DNA from: an uncultured Prevotella sp.
Lineage (GTDB): Bacteria > Bacteroidota > Bacteroidia > Bacteroidales > Bacteroidaceae
Length of the DNA: 6,848 nucleotides
Direction of reading: 5' to 3'
Assembly: GCA_934230685.1 (NCBI GenBank)
Contig: CAKQFF010000103.1
Span: 1 to 6,848 of the forward strand
In this document: piece after piece, positions 1 to 6,736 of the stretch
Position numbering within the stretch: position 1 is the stretch's first letter
Layout: each line of letters begins with the position of its first letter
The notes under the pieces: model-generated
Told to the model about the DNA's origin: nothing
What the model saw: only the letters and a program-made list of their open reading frames with translations
The model's database searches: none
Made by a program: the position numbers and the translations under genes

Positions 1-262
1 TGATGTTCCAGTTTACACCGTCCTTAGAGAAACCTACGTGGAGCACCATGCGGCGGTTGGTGTCGTCGCAACGGAACACTCCTGCAAAGCCCTCACCGAA
101 AGGAACTACGGCACTGTTGAATATACTGTTGCTTGTAGGAAGCAAGTCACGCGGAATGATAGGGTTCTTTGAACAACGCCAAAGCGGTGTACGCTGTCCC
201 TCGGGACGGTCTTCCCAAGGCATGTTTGGCAACGGATTGCCAGAAATGATTAGTTTGCTCAT
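1..262 (-). CDS. GH130 beta-mannoside phosphorylase, N-terminal part (runs off the left edge)
   Basis: The first 87 residues of a minus-strand protein starting at the ATG at 262-260; the rest lies outside the window. Visible motifs are PLPNMPWEDRPEG (10-22), NPIIPRDLLPTSNSIFNSA (33-51), FAGVFRCDDTNRRM (59-72) and HVGFSKDGVNWNI (75-87). From memory these match the start of the GH130_2 subfamily, which includes the gut metagenomic enzyme UhgbMP, Bacteroides BT1033 and Ruminococcus albus RaMP2, proteins of roughly 320-340 residues. Such enzymes cleave beta-1,4-mannosyl-GlcNAc or mannooligosaccharides with inorganic phosphate, giving alpha-mannose-1-phosphate, in the cytoplasm (no signal peptide is visible here). 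The gene follows the MFS transporter with a 50-bp gap and no terminator, so they are probably one operon. Exact substrate, and phosphorylase rather than hydrolase, cannot be settled from the N-terminus because the phosphate-binding residues are not in view. Confidence 0.88.
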   Translation of the reverse strand, partial: MSKLIISGNPLPNMPWEDRPEGQRTPLWRCSKNPIIPRDLLPTSNSIFNSAVVPFGEGFAGVFRCDDTNRRMVLHVGFSKDGVNWNI

Positions 263-268
263 TTTTTG

Positions 269-299
269 AATTATTAATGATTAGTCGTTAATTATTAAT
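269..299. repeat. 10-bp direct repeat between the transporter and GH130 genes
   Basis: AATTATTAAT occurs at 269-278 and again at 290-299, with starts 21 bp apart, about two helical turns. It lies in the 50-bp gap just upstream of the GH130 start. It could be a regulator or RNA-processing site, but A/T-rich gaps in this kind of genome often contain such words by chance. Confidence 0.4.
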
Positions 300-312
300 T
301 GCACAATAACTT

Positions 313-1644
313 TTACTTCTTCTTGTCGGGATAAGTGAACGGCACAAACCATGTGATGAGGAATGCCGGGATGGTGCATACGAGCACGAAGATGAAGAAG
401 TGACGATAGCCAAGCCAGTCGCTCACATATCCGCTGAGCATACCTGGAAGCATTACGCCAAGGTTCATAATGCCCGAAGCAAAGGCATAATGCGCCATCT
501 GATGCTTGCCAGGTGCTATCTGCTGCATCATGAATAGGGTGAGGCCCACAAAACCGAAACCATAGCCGAAGTACTCAAGCACTATACCTCCACCTATGAG
601 CACAAGACTCTCGGGCTGGTAGATGGCAAGAAGTGTGTAGGCCACAAACGGAAGGTTGAACACGCAGCAAAGCGAGAAGAGCGACTTCTGCAAGCCACGG
701 TGGGCTACATAATAGCCTGCAAGGATACTGCCGATGACGAAAGCGGCTGCACCAAATGTGCCATAGCACAAGCCTATCTCCTTCTCGGAGAGTCCAAGAC
801 CCTGGTTGGCGCGGTCGGCCTTGAGGAAAAGCGGAACTATCTTCATCACAAAACCCTCGGCAAAGCGATAGAGCACAATGAAGAAGATATAATAAACGAT
901 ATGACGCTTGCGGAAGAGGTCGACAAACACATTGCCAAGCTCCACCATCGTCTCCTTGAATCCCGGACGCTCGGCTGCATCCTTCTTGGCCTCCGACGGC
1001 ACAAACTTGGCATTATAGAAGCCAAGAAGCACCATAATAACGCCTATCACAGCCATGATTATTGTCCATGCTATCACGGTGCCTTGATGCTTGGCTGCAG
1101 CTGCGGCTGTGGCATCGAGTCCGGTAGTGTCGCCTGTATACATCTCGATAAGCATACCGGCAAGGTAAACGAGGCCGCCCGTGGCAGCTATCTTTGCTAT
1201 GTTGTAGAAGGCTCCCTGCCATCCTATGTAGCGTGCCTGGTCGTCCTTTGAGAGCGAAGCCATGTATACACCGTCGGCTGCCACATCATGAGTGGCACCA
1301 CTAAAGGCTATTATGGCAAGCAAGGCTATGCTCACGGCAAAGAAATTGGACAAGTGAAGGGCCAAAGCCACCAGTCCGAAGATACATCCTGTGGCTATCT
1401 GGGTGAATATCACGAAGAACTTCTTGGTCTTGTAGATTTCGAGGAGCGGACTCCAAAGCGGTTTCAATGTCCAGGGGAACATGATGATTGATGTCCAGAA
1501 GGCTATTTGAGCATCGCTCACGTCAAGTCCTTTGAACATAAGTGTACACACCATGTTCAACACCACGAATGGCATACCCATGGCAAAATACAGAGTTGGC
1601 ACCCATGATATGGGGCTGCGTTGACTGGTCTTACTTATTTCCAT
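313..1644 (-). CDS. MFS sugar transporter, AmpG-like, 443 aa
   Basis: An inner-membrane transporter of the major facilitator superfamily with about 12 hydrophobic segments, roughly at 14-36, 45-68, 76-98, 100-122, 142-165, 191-213, 251-276, 291-314, 319-341, 345-370, 384-406 and 413-437. A polar central loop (about 214-250, rich in K, E and D) divides two six-helix halves, as is usual in MFS. The stretch FSGATHDVAADG near residue 114 resembles the AmpG/PAT-type motif SATQDI. Annotated relatives in Bacteroidetes often sit beside GH130 phosphorylases and are taken to import beta-mannosyl disaccharides. Here the GH130 gene follows 50 bp downstream on the same strand, which supports a glycoside cargo over a muropeptide, but the cargo is inferred. 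The ATG at 1644 is preceded by an A/T-rich leader and a good Bacteroidetes promoter, and the length is normal for the superfamily. A run of lysines closes the cytoplasmic C-terminus. Confidence 0.88.
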   Translation of the reverse strand: MEISKTSQRSPISWVPTLYFAMGMPFVVLNMVCTLMFKGLDVSDAQIAFWTSIIMFPWTLKPLWSPLLEIYKTKKFFVIFTQIATGCIFGLVALALHLSNFFAVSIALLAIIAFSGATHDVAADGVYMASLSKDDQARYIGWQGAFYNIAKIAATGGLVYLAGMLIEMYTGDTTGLDATAAAAAKHQGTVIAWTIIMAVIGVIMVLLGFYNAKFVPSEAKKDAAERPGFKETMVELGNVFVDLFRKRHIVYYIFFIVLYRFAEGFVMKIVPLFLKADRANQGLGLSEKEIGLCYGTFGAAAFVIGSILAGYYVAHRGLQKSLFSLCCVFNLPFVAYTLLAIYQPESLVLIGGGIVLEYFGYGFGFVGLTLFMMQQIAPGKHQMAHYAFASGIMNLGVMLPGMLSGYVSDWLGYRHFFIFVLVCTIPAFLITWFVPFTYPDKKK

Positions 1645-1683
1645 TTAATTTGTTTTAGGTTTATTTTTTTGATTAGTTTGATG

Positions 1684-1714
1684 CAAAGTTAGTGTAATTC
1701 TCAAAAATTACAAA
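1684..1714 (-). promoter_or_regulatory. Bacteroidetes-type promoter for the MFS-GH130 operon
   Basis: Read on the minus strand, TTTG (1714-1711) is followed after 19 bp by TAACTTTG (1691-1684), an exact match to the Bacteroidetes TAnnTTTG -7 box with proper spacing from a -33 TTTG. The expected start of transcription is near 1678, giving a leader of about 33 nt before the ATG at 1644. The promoter lies directly after the terminator of the upstream gene, so the MFS-GH130 pair is a separate unit. Confidence 0.72.
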
Positions 1715-1735
1715 AAGAATTGGCCTTTTTTTAAT

Positions 1736-1766
1736 AAAAAGTGGCAACAGCAGTTATGCCATTGCC
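1736..1766 (-). terminator. Intrinsic terminator after the 240-aa gene
   Basis: On the minus strand, starting 10 nt after the stop codon, GGCAATGGCA (1766-1757), loop TAAC (1756-1753) and TGCTGTTGCC (1752-1743) form a 10-bp stem with two G-U pairs. It is followed after two bases by TTTTT (1740-1736) and more A/T. This is a classic rho-independent terminator for the gene at 2499-1777. On the plus strand the hairpin has no U-tract after it, so it acts in one direction only. Confidence 0.85.
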
Positions 1767-1776
1767 TACTACATTA

Positions 1777-2499
1777 TTATTCTATACCTTCCTTGCGCAC
1801 AAGTTCATCATAAGTGCGGTCCATTTCGGATGTCATAACCGTGAAATTATGCTCGTTCAGGCAAACACGATTGAACATCTGTGCCAAGTCTTCGCCACAA
1901 TCGCTGAAGTCGGCCGCCTCGTCAAGAAGCAACACGTTCATGGCATCGAGCAAGAGGCGGAACAATGTGGTCTGATTGAGCGACTGCTTGCCTGCCTTGA
2001 CCGACTGGCGCAAGCCACGCGCATAAGCATACATCACAACACGCACAACAAGCTCTATGGCACGGTCGGACTCAACTACTGCCTGCTCTTCGTCGGGCTG
2101 ACGAGTGTAACTGTTGAGATGGTCGGCAACAGTAGCACAACGTCCACCAAGAAGTGAGGAGAAATTGCGCTTGTATTCTGCCACCATCGACTCGTAAAGC
2201 AAATCCGAGGCACATGCAGTCTTTACAAGTGCCATCATATCGTCGCCACGCTGTTGCGACTCACGTACCACACGCTCTATATCCTCGTACTTGAAGTTCA
2301 TTGCCGCAAGCGGAAAGAACAATGTGTCGAAGAACACGGGAGCAATGTGCTCATAATGGTCGAGCATCAACTGCTTGACATTCTTCGGCTGGCGTCGCTC
2401 TGTTGCAGACATCTCGCTGTTGTCGATTATTCCCGACGAGAAGGCATCGAAGAACGAGCGCACAAGAGCTGCAAGCAGCTTATGTTTGTCTATATTCAT
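1777..2499 (-). CDS. Unrecognised soluble helical protein, 240 aa
   Basis: I do not recognise the family. The protein has no signal peptide and no membrane segment, and appears almost wholly alpha-helical. Helix-like blocks include 5-22 (hydrophobic face LLAALVRSFF), 41-66 (HYEHIAPVFFDTLFF), 71-110 (charged, with ERVVRESQQRGDDMM at 75-89), 144-166 (ELVVRVVMYAYARGL) and 176-195 (TTLFRLLLDAMNVLLLD). It is acidic near residues 192-206 and has four scattered cysteines (96, 121, 201, 213) that do not form a metal-binding pattern. No helix-turn-helix, P-loop or catalytic motif is evident. The codons look like those of the neighbours, and the terminator fitted to its end argues for a real gene. It follows the flavin reductase-like gene by 72 bp with no terminator between, so they may be cotranscribed. 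A cytosolic role is the only thing I would infer; a helical regulator or adaptor is possible but unsupported. Confidence 0.75.
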   Translation of the reverse strand: MNIDKHKLLAALVRSFFDAFSSGIIDNSEMSATERRQPKNVKQLMLDHYEHIAPVFFDTLFFPLAAMNFKYEDIERVVRESQQRGDDMMALVKTACASDLLYESMVAEYKRNFSSLLGGRCATVADHLNSYTRQPDEEQAVVESDRAIELVVRVVMYAYARGLRQSVKAGKQSLNQTTLFRLLLDAMNVLLLDEAADFSDCGEDLAQMFNRVCLNEHNFTVMTSEMDRTYDELVRKEGIE

Positions 2500-2571
2500 T
2501 ATTACTGTATTTGTTCGGCAATAATTTATTACACCTTATTATATATATACTACTCAGCAACACCAAGCCTG

Positions 2572-3081
2572 TTATTCAGCAACGCTTGCCGAGAGAATCT
2601 CCATCACATACACGTCGTGCAGTCCGCCCTTGGCTCCATACCACTGCTCTATCGACTTGTCGAGCATTTCCTCTGGACGTATCTTTGTCTTATAGAGCTT
2701 GCGACACTCAAGCGTAAGGCGTGCCTCAGCAAATGTCACGCATCCATTGTCTGTTGCTTCTGGAGTGAGCGAGCATTCCTTTGCCTTGTAGAAGTCGCGG
2801 CCTGACTTTGATCCACAAAAAGCATAAGCCTTGCGAGCCTCCTCGGAATTGCCAAGGAAAACAAGGTTTACATTCTCGTTCTGCTCTATAAACTCATGAG
2901 TGTAACGCTCGGGACGAACGAACATCACAGCCACTGGCTTGTTCCACAACCAACCGAGACATCCCCATGAAGCTGTCATCATGTTGAACTTGTCTTTGTT
3001 GCCGGCTGTCACGAGCATCCACTCCTTGCCTATCGTTGTAAATACATTGTCGTGTAATTCTGAAACTTCAATCTTTTTCAT
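2572..3081 (-). CDS. Flavin reductase-like (FMN-binding split-barrel) protein, 169 aa
   Basis: This resembles the flavin reductase-like proteins common in Bacteroidales, of about 165-190 residues. They adopt the FMN-binding split barrel and either use FMN as a cofactor or reduce it with NAD(P)H. Supporting features are WMLVTAG (21-27) for the first strand, NMMTASWG (33-40) for the segment that contacts flavin phosphate, MFVRPERYTHEFI (53-65) for the conserved R-P-x-R-x-T step, and NVNLVFLG (70-77). A CGSKSGRDF stretch (89-97) matches the loop usual in this family. No signal peptide is present, so it is cytoplasmic. Its electron partner is unknown and nothing nearby identifies it. Spacing is 122 bp from pepT upstream, with a palindromic element between, and 72 bp to the 240-aa gene downstream. 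I found no good -7 box directly upstream, so it may depend on readthrough from pepT or on an atypical promoter. Confidence 0.85.
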   Translation of the reverse strand: MKKIEVSELHDNVFTTIGKEWMLVTAGNKDKFNMMTASWGCLGWLWNKPVAVMFVRPERYTHEFIEQNENVNLVFLGNSEEARKAYAFCGSKSGRDFYKAKECSLTPEATDNGCVTFAEARLTLECRKLYKTKIRPEEMLDKSIEQWYGAKGGLHDVYVMEILSASVAE

Positions 3082-3126
3082 TGCTTGAACTATTTTCTTT
3101 ATTAATAAGGTTCTTATGATATTTGA

Positions 3127-3180
3127 GGGTGTATCAAAACAAAGCGAACTGTGCTCGACTTATTTTCTTTTGATACACCC
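3127..3180. repeat. 54-bp palindromic element with perfect 13-bp terminal inverted repeats
   Basis: GGGTGTATCAAAA (3127-3139) and TTTTGATACACCC (3168-3180) are exact reverse complements around a 28-nt centre. Inside the centre, AAGCGA and TCGACTT can pair to form a second, shorter stem with one bulged A. The size, the sharp ends and the location between genes fit a miniature inverted-repeat element or solo remnant of an insertion sequence; no clear target-site duplication flanks it. It could instead be a hairpin that ends or stabilises the pepT transcript, since it begins 23 nt past the pepT stop, but it lacks a U-tract and its stem is A/T-rich. Confidence 0.7.
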
Positions 3181-3203
3181 CCTATTAAGGGTAAAACCTT
3201 CCT

Positions 3204-4427
3204 TTAGTCGTTGAAATGAGCTGTGATCTCACATATCTTAATCACAACCTGCATGGCCTTCTCCATCACCTGAATGCTGACAAACTCATGAGGACCATGG
3301 AAATTGCAACCTCCAGCGAAGATGTTAGGACATGGCAGACCCTTGAACGAGAGCTGTGCACCATCTGTTCCGCCACGGATAGGCTCCACCTTAGGAGCTA
3401 CACCACTCTCCTGCATTGCCTTGAGCACAATGTCGATGACGTGCATGTTGGGATCAATCTTCTCCTTCATGTTGTAGTACTGATCCTTGAGGTCAACTGT
3501 AACTGTGCCCTCGCCATACTTCTCGTTCATCTTCTTTACGCAATCCTCGATGAAGTCCTTGCGGTCCTCGAAGCGGTCGCGTTCGTGGTCGCGGATGATA
3601 TATGAAAGGGTGGCTTTCTCGCAGCATGAGTTGATTCCAAGCAGATGATAGAATCCCTGATAACCCTCTGTCTCCTCAGGAGTCTCTGTAGCAGGAATCA
3701 TGTCGGCAAACTCAACAGCAAGGCGCGAAGCGTTGATCATCTTACCCTTAGCATAGCCTGTATGCACACTCACACCCTTGATATGAACCTTGGCACCGGC
3801 AGCATTGAAGTTCTCATACTCAAGTTCGCCAAGGTCGCCACCGTCGATAGTGTAAGCCCACTGGCATCCGAACTTCTCCACATCAAAATGATGAGCGCCC
3901 ATACCTATCTCCTCGTCAGGATTGAAAGCCACACGGATGTCGCCATGCTTTATCTCGTCATGGTCGCGCAACCAGCACATAGCCTGCACAATCTCGGCAA
4001 TGCCTGCCTTGTCGTCTGCACCAAGCAATGTTGTGCCATCGGTCACGATGATGTCCTCGCCAACATGAGCCTTAAGCTCTGGAAACTTTGAAGGACTTGA
4101 CACTATGCCTTCTGAGAGCACGATGTCGCCACCGTCGTAGCCATGCACAATACGTGGCTTGATGTTGGCTCCGCTGCAATCGGGTGATGTGTCGTAATGT
4201 GAGATGAAACCTATTGTAGGAATATCCTTCTTTGTATTTGCCTTGAGAGTGGCATAGATGTAGCCCTGCTCGTCCATCTCAACGTCGCTCAAGCCTTCGC
4301 GCTCAAGTTCCTCCTTGAGATAATTGGCAAAAATGAGCTGCTTGGAAGTACTTGGTACGGTTTGCGACTCCTCGCTCGACTGTGTGTCGAACTTGGTGTA
4401 GTTCAAGAATCTTTCGGTAATATCCAT
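3204..4427 (-). CDS. pepT: Peptidase T (tripeptide aminopeptidase, M20B)
   Basis: A cytoplasmic two-zinc aminopeptidase that removes the N-terminal residue from tripeptides, the last steps of peptide use. Its 407 residues match the usual PepT length of about 408. The M20 landmarks appear in order: HYD at 77-79 (first metal His with the catalytic Asp), GADDKAG at 136-142 (bridging Asp), [12 protein letters not shown] at 170-181 (catalytic Glu plus metal Glu), [16 protein letters not shown] at 194-209 (metal Asp195 and the PepT-specific segment), [12 protein letters not shown] at 222-233 in the dimerisation domain, [11 protein letters not shown] at 351-361, and HGPHE at 377-381, which carries the last metal His. 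All key residues are present, so it should be active. The start at 4427 yields the normal PepT N-terminus and lies about 40 nt downstream of a Bacteroidetes -7 box. It diverges from the chondroitin lyase gene, with 130 bp between the two starts. Confidence 0.97.
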   Translation of the reverse strand: MDITERFLNYTKFDTQSSEESQTVPSTSKQLIFANYLKEELEREGLSDVEMDEQGYIYATLKANTKKDIPTIGFISHYDTSPDCSGANIKPRIVHGYDGGDIVLSEGIVSSPSKFPELKAHVGEDIIVTDGTTLLGADDKAGIAEIVQAMCWLRDHDEIKHGDIRVAFNPDEEIGMGAHHFDVEKFGCQWAYTIDGGDLGELEYENFNAAGAKVHIKGVSVHTGYAKGKMINASRLAVEFADMIPATETPEETEGYQGFYHLLGINSCCEKATLSYIIRDHERDRFEDRKDFIEDCVKKMNEKYGEGTVTVDLKDQYYNMKEKIDPNMHVIDIVLKAMQESGVAPKVEPIRGGTDGAQLSFKGLPCPNIFAGGCNFHGPHEFVSIQVMEKAMQVVIKICEITAHFND

Positions 4428-4468
4428 TTTTTATTTATTAAGTTTATGCTTTTATTGTTTATTGACTG

Positions 4469-4502
4469 CAAACTTACTCATTTTTTTTCACTTTAACCCA
4501 AA
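4469..4502 (-). promoter_or_regulatory. Probable pepT promoter
   Basis: On the minus strand TTTG (4502-4499), 22 bp, then TAAGTTTG (4476-4469). The -7 box matches TAnnTTTG exactly; the spacer is slightly longer than the usual 19-21 bp. Transcription should start near 4463, giving a leader of about 35 nt to the pepT ATG. Confidence 0.6.
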
Positions 4503-4511
4503 TAATTTGAC

Positions 4512-4519
4512 TAATTTTG
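4512..4519 (+). promoter_or_regulatory. Probable -7 box for the chondroitin lyase gene
   Basis: TAATTTTG matches the Bacteroidetes TAnnTTTG box and lies 38 nt before the ATG at 4558. No clean TTTG is found at the -33 distance; the best substitute is TTTC at 4486-4489 (22-bp spacer). A weak -33 element would fit a promoter that needs an activator, as polysaccharide-degradation genes in this phylum often do, but that is inference. Confidence 0.5.
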
Positions 4520-4557
4520 CCATATACAAATTAATCACTAAAAACAAAGAATTATTT

Positions 4558-6702
4558 ATGAGTAAACTAAAGAGAATTATCTTCCTTATCATGGCATTTA
4601 TGTGCCTTTTTCAATTCATCCCTTCTGCCAACGCGGCAACACAGGGCGACGATTTTGAAACATTCATGACGCGCATCCGAAAAGAGTTTCGCAAGAAACC
4701 TAACATCGATGATGCTCTGAAACTCTTCAACGACAACACGGGAGCTTTCAGCGACATCGACTACAAGCGCAACGACATGACCAACTGGCCGCCTCTGAAA
4801 CATCTCGACCGACTTGGCTCTTTCGTTGCTGCCTACACCAACGAGAGCAGCAACCATTATGGCGACGAGAATCTTTACGAACGCATAGTGAAGGGGCTGC
4901 AATACTGGCAAGATGCAGACCCTAACTGCAAGAACTGGTGGTTCAACCAAATTGCCGAGCCACAGGCGCTTGGTGTGATTCTTATACAGATGCGCTCTGG
5001 CAAGAAGCATGTGCCGCAAGCTCTTGAGGAGGCAATACTCGAGCGTATGCGCAAGGATGGAGGCGACCCAGCCAAGTGGACTGGAGCCAATTGTACCGAC
5101 ATTTGCCTGCATTGGATTTATCGCTCGTGCCTGCAACGCAACGAAGCAGACTTGCAGAAAGCCATGCAACTGGTGTTCGACCCTATTCGCTATACAACGA
5201 AAGAAGGTTTCCAGAACGACAACAGTTTCTTCCAGCATGGCACTCAGCTTTATATCGGCGGTTATGGCGACGAGATTCTCAAGGGAGTGACACAGGTGGC
5301 TATGTACGCTCTCGGCACCAAGTATGCCTTGTCTGACGAGAAAGTGCAGATTGTCAGCAAGTTCATGCGCGAGACTTATTATCCTACTATACGCGGAAAA
5401 TATATGCTCTACGACGTGATGGGACGAAGCATGAGCCGACGCAACATACTCGACAAGAGTTCGAAAAAGCTTTTTGCCCGCCGTATGATTCAGCTCGACC
5501 CTAAGCATGCTGACGAGTTCAAGCAGATTGTTGCACGACTGAGCGGCAAGGAGGAGCCTTCGTATGGCATCAGTCCTCGCCACACCCACTACTTCCGTGG
5601 AGATTACACTCTGCATGTGCGCCCTGGCTACATATTCGACGTGCGTATGGTTTCCGACCGCACATCACGTGTGGAGTATGGCAATGCCGAGAACCTGAAG
5701 ACTTACTTCGTGAGCGACGGCTGCAACAATATCGTTAAGAAGGGTGACGAGTACTACAACATCTTCCCTGTGTGGAACTGGACTCGCATTCCCGGCACCA
5801 CTGCTCCGCAGATGAATCCCGTGCCTTTGGCTCAAAAGGACTGGCAGCAGCCCGGAACATCCAAGTTTGCAGGTGGTGTGAGCGATTCCATATACGGAGC
5901 CTCTGCCTATGCCTACGACGACCTTTGGGCTGGCATCAACACACATGCCCGCAAGTCGTGGTTCTTCTTCGACGATGAGATTGTTTGTCTTGGTGCTGGC
6001 ATTACGTCGGACAACGACTCACCAATCATGACCACCCTTAACCAGCGACTTGCTAATGCCGGCACTTCATTCGCTGTTGTAGGAAACGATGGTAAGGTGA
6101 AGAACGAACCTAAGTCCATAACTTCAAGCTCTGTGAAGGCTGTGCAGTATGACGGTGTGGGCTATGTGTTTCCTAATGGTGGCAACGTTGTGGCTGAACT
6201 GAAGAAGCAAGAAGGCTCATGGTATGAAATCAACCATGCTCAGCCTAAGGGCAATGTAAGCAAAAAGGTGTTCACAGTGGCACTGGACCATGGAGTGAAA
6301 CCATCAGACGCCACATATTCTTATATAGTAGTGCCAGAATCGGGCGAAGCCTTAACTCTTGCTAATTATGCCGACGGACGCATGGCAATACTCAGCAATA
6401 CTTCCGAATTGCAGGCTGTGCAGCAGAAGAAGTTGGGAATATGGCAAATGGTGTTCTATTCGGCTGGCACATACAAGGACAAGAACATAACTGTAGAGGC
6501 TGACAAACCATGCGCTGTGATGGTGAGACTCATGGCTGACGGAAGCGTAAAGCTGCATGTGGCAGACCCGGCACAGAAGCAGCAACAAATAAACGTGGGC
6601 GTGAAACTTAAGGGAGCTATAAAGAAACAGGTGAACACTCTGTGCGACTTTACTAACACTGGAGTTTATGCAGGAGCGACAAAGGCTTTTAAGCTGAAAT
6701 AA
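4558..6702 (+). CDS. PL8 chondroitin AC lyase (chondroitinase AC), secreted, 714 aa
   Basis: This enzyme cleaves chondroitin 4- and 6-sulfates, and usually hyaluronan, by beta-elimination, leaving unsaturated disaccharides. It aligns end to end, from memory, with Pedobacter (Flavobacterium) heparinus chondroitinase AC of 700 residues. Shared blocks include AMTNW-like MTNWPPL, YWQDADP, NWWFNQIAEPQALG, PVWNWTRIPGTT (404-415), FAGGVSDSIYGASAYA (437-452) and WFFFDDEIVCLGAGI (468-482). The catalytic set is intact: Asn178 in TGANCTD, His227 and Tyr236 in QHGTQLYIGGYG, and Arg290 and Arg294 in GRSMSRR; Glu378 in YGNAENL probably matches the family Glu. Domains are the N-terminal helical toroid to about residue 330, then beta-sandwich domains, with a C-terminal beta domain containing ADKPCAV near 648. 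The first 26 residues are a signal peptide (KRIIFLIMAFMCLF, cut after SANA); no lipobox is seen, so it is probably periplasmic. I chose ATG 4558 because an in-frame TTG at 4462 precedes the promoter and would bury the signal peptide. No SusC/SusD, sulfatase or GH88 is adjacent. Confidence 0.95.
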   Translation: MSKLKRIIFLIMAFMCLFQFIPSANAATQGDDFETFMTRIRKEFRKKPNIDDALKLFNDNTGAFSDIDYKRNDMTNWPPLKHLDRLGSFVAAYTNESSNHYGDENLYERIVKGLQYWQDADPNCKNWWFNQIAEPQALGVILIQMRSGKKHVPQALEEAILERMRKDGGDPAKWTGANCTDICLHWIYRSCLQRNEADLQKAMQLVFDPIRYTTKEGFQNDNSFFQHGTQLYIGGYGDEILKGVTQVAMYALGTKYALSDEKVQIVSKFMRETYYPTIRGKYMLYDVMGRSMSRRNILDKSSKKLFARRMIQLDPKHADEFKQIVARLSGKEEPSYGISPRHTHYFRGDYTLHVRPGYIFDVRMVSDRTSRVEYGNAENLKTYFVSDGCNNIVKKGDEYYNIFPVWNWTRIPGTTAPQMNPVPLAQKDWQQPGTSKFAGGVSDSIYGASAYAYDDLWAGINTHARKSWFFFDDEIVCLGAGITSDNDSPIMTTLNQRLANAGTSFAVVGNDGKVKNEPKSITSSSVKAVQYDGVGYVFPNGGNVVAELKKQEGSWYEINHAQPKGNVSKKVFTVALDHGVKPSDATYSYIVVPESGEALTLANYADGRMAILSNTSELQAVQQKKLGIWQMVFYSAGTYKDKNITVEADKPCAVMVRLMADGSVKLHVADPAQKQQQINVGVKLKGAIKKQVNTLCDFTNTGVYAGATKAFKLK

Positions 6703-6707
6703 CAACA

Positions 6708-6736
6708 ACGGCGCGACTCTCAACGAGCCGCGCCGT
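6708..6736 (+). terminator. GC-rich hairpin terminator after the lyase gene
   Basis: Five bases after the stop codon, ACGGCGCG (6708-6715) pairs perfectly with CGCGCCGT (6729-6736). After one A/C mismatch the stem continues with CTC/GAG around a TCAAC loop. The following bases (ATTGCTTATGTTTA) are only moderately T-rich, so termination may be partial or the hairpin may mainly protect the 3' end. It is the only GC-rich structure in an A/T-rich gap. Confidence 0.68.

Noticed and set aside
3..269. Plus-strand open frame of 88 codons at the left edge
   Set aside because: It lies opposite the GH130 N-terminus, whose motifs are unmistakable on the minus strand.
700..1251. Plus-strand open frame of 183 codons within the transporter
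   Set aside because: It is antisense to membrane segments of the MFS protein, and its histidine- and cysteine-rich translation is what reverse-read hydrophobic codons produce.
2537..2550. Alternating AT tract between the 240-aa gene and the flavin reductase-like gene
   Set aside because: It is too short to call a microsatellite or regulatory element, and no promoter boxes are placed around it.
3099..3108. TTATTAATAA palindrome upstream of the flavin reductase-like gene
   Set aside because: A 10-bp A/T-only palindrome is expected often in this base composition and matches no operator I know.
4462..4557. Extension of the lyase to an in-frame TTG start at 4462
   Set aside because: The extension would begin upstream of the -7 box at 4512-4519 and add 32 residues in front of a normal signal peptide. 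The ATG at 4558 gives the expected N-terminus.
4567..5616. A 349-codon open frame on the minus strand inside the chondroitin lyase gene
   Set aside because: It lies wholly opposite a lyase with an intact catalytic set, its translation resembles no known protein, and it has no promoter. It is a by-product of the codon usage of the real gene.
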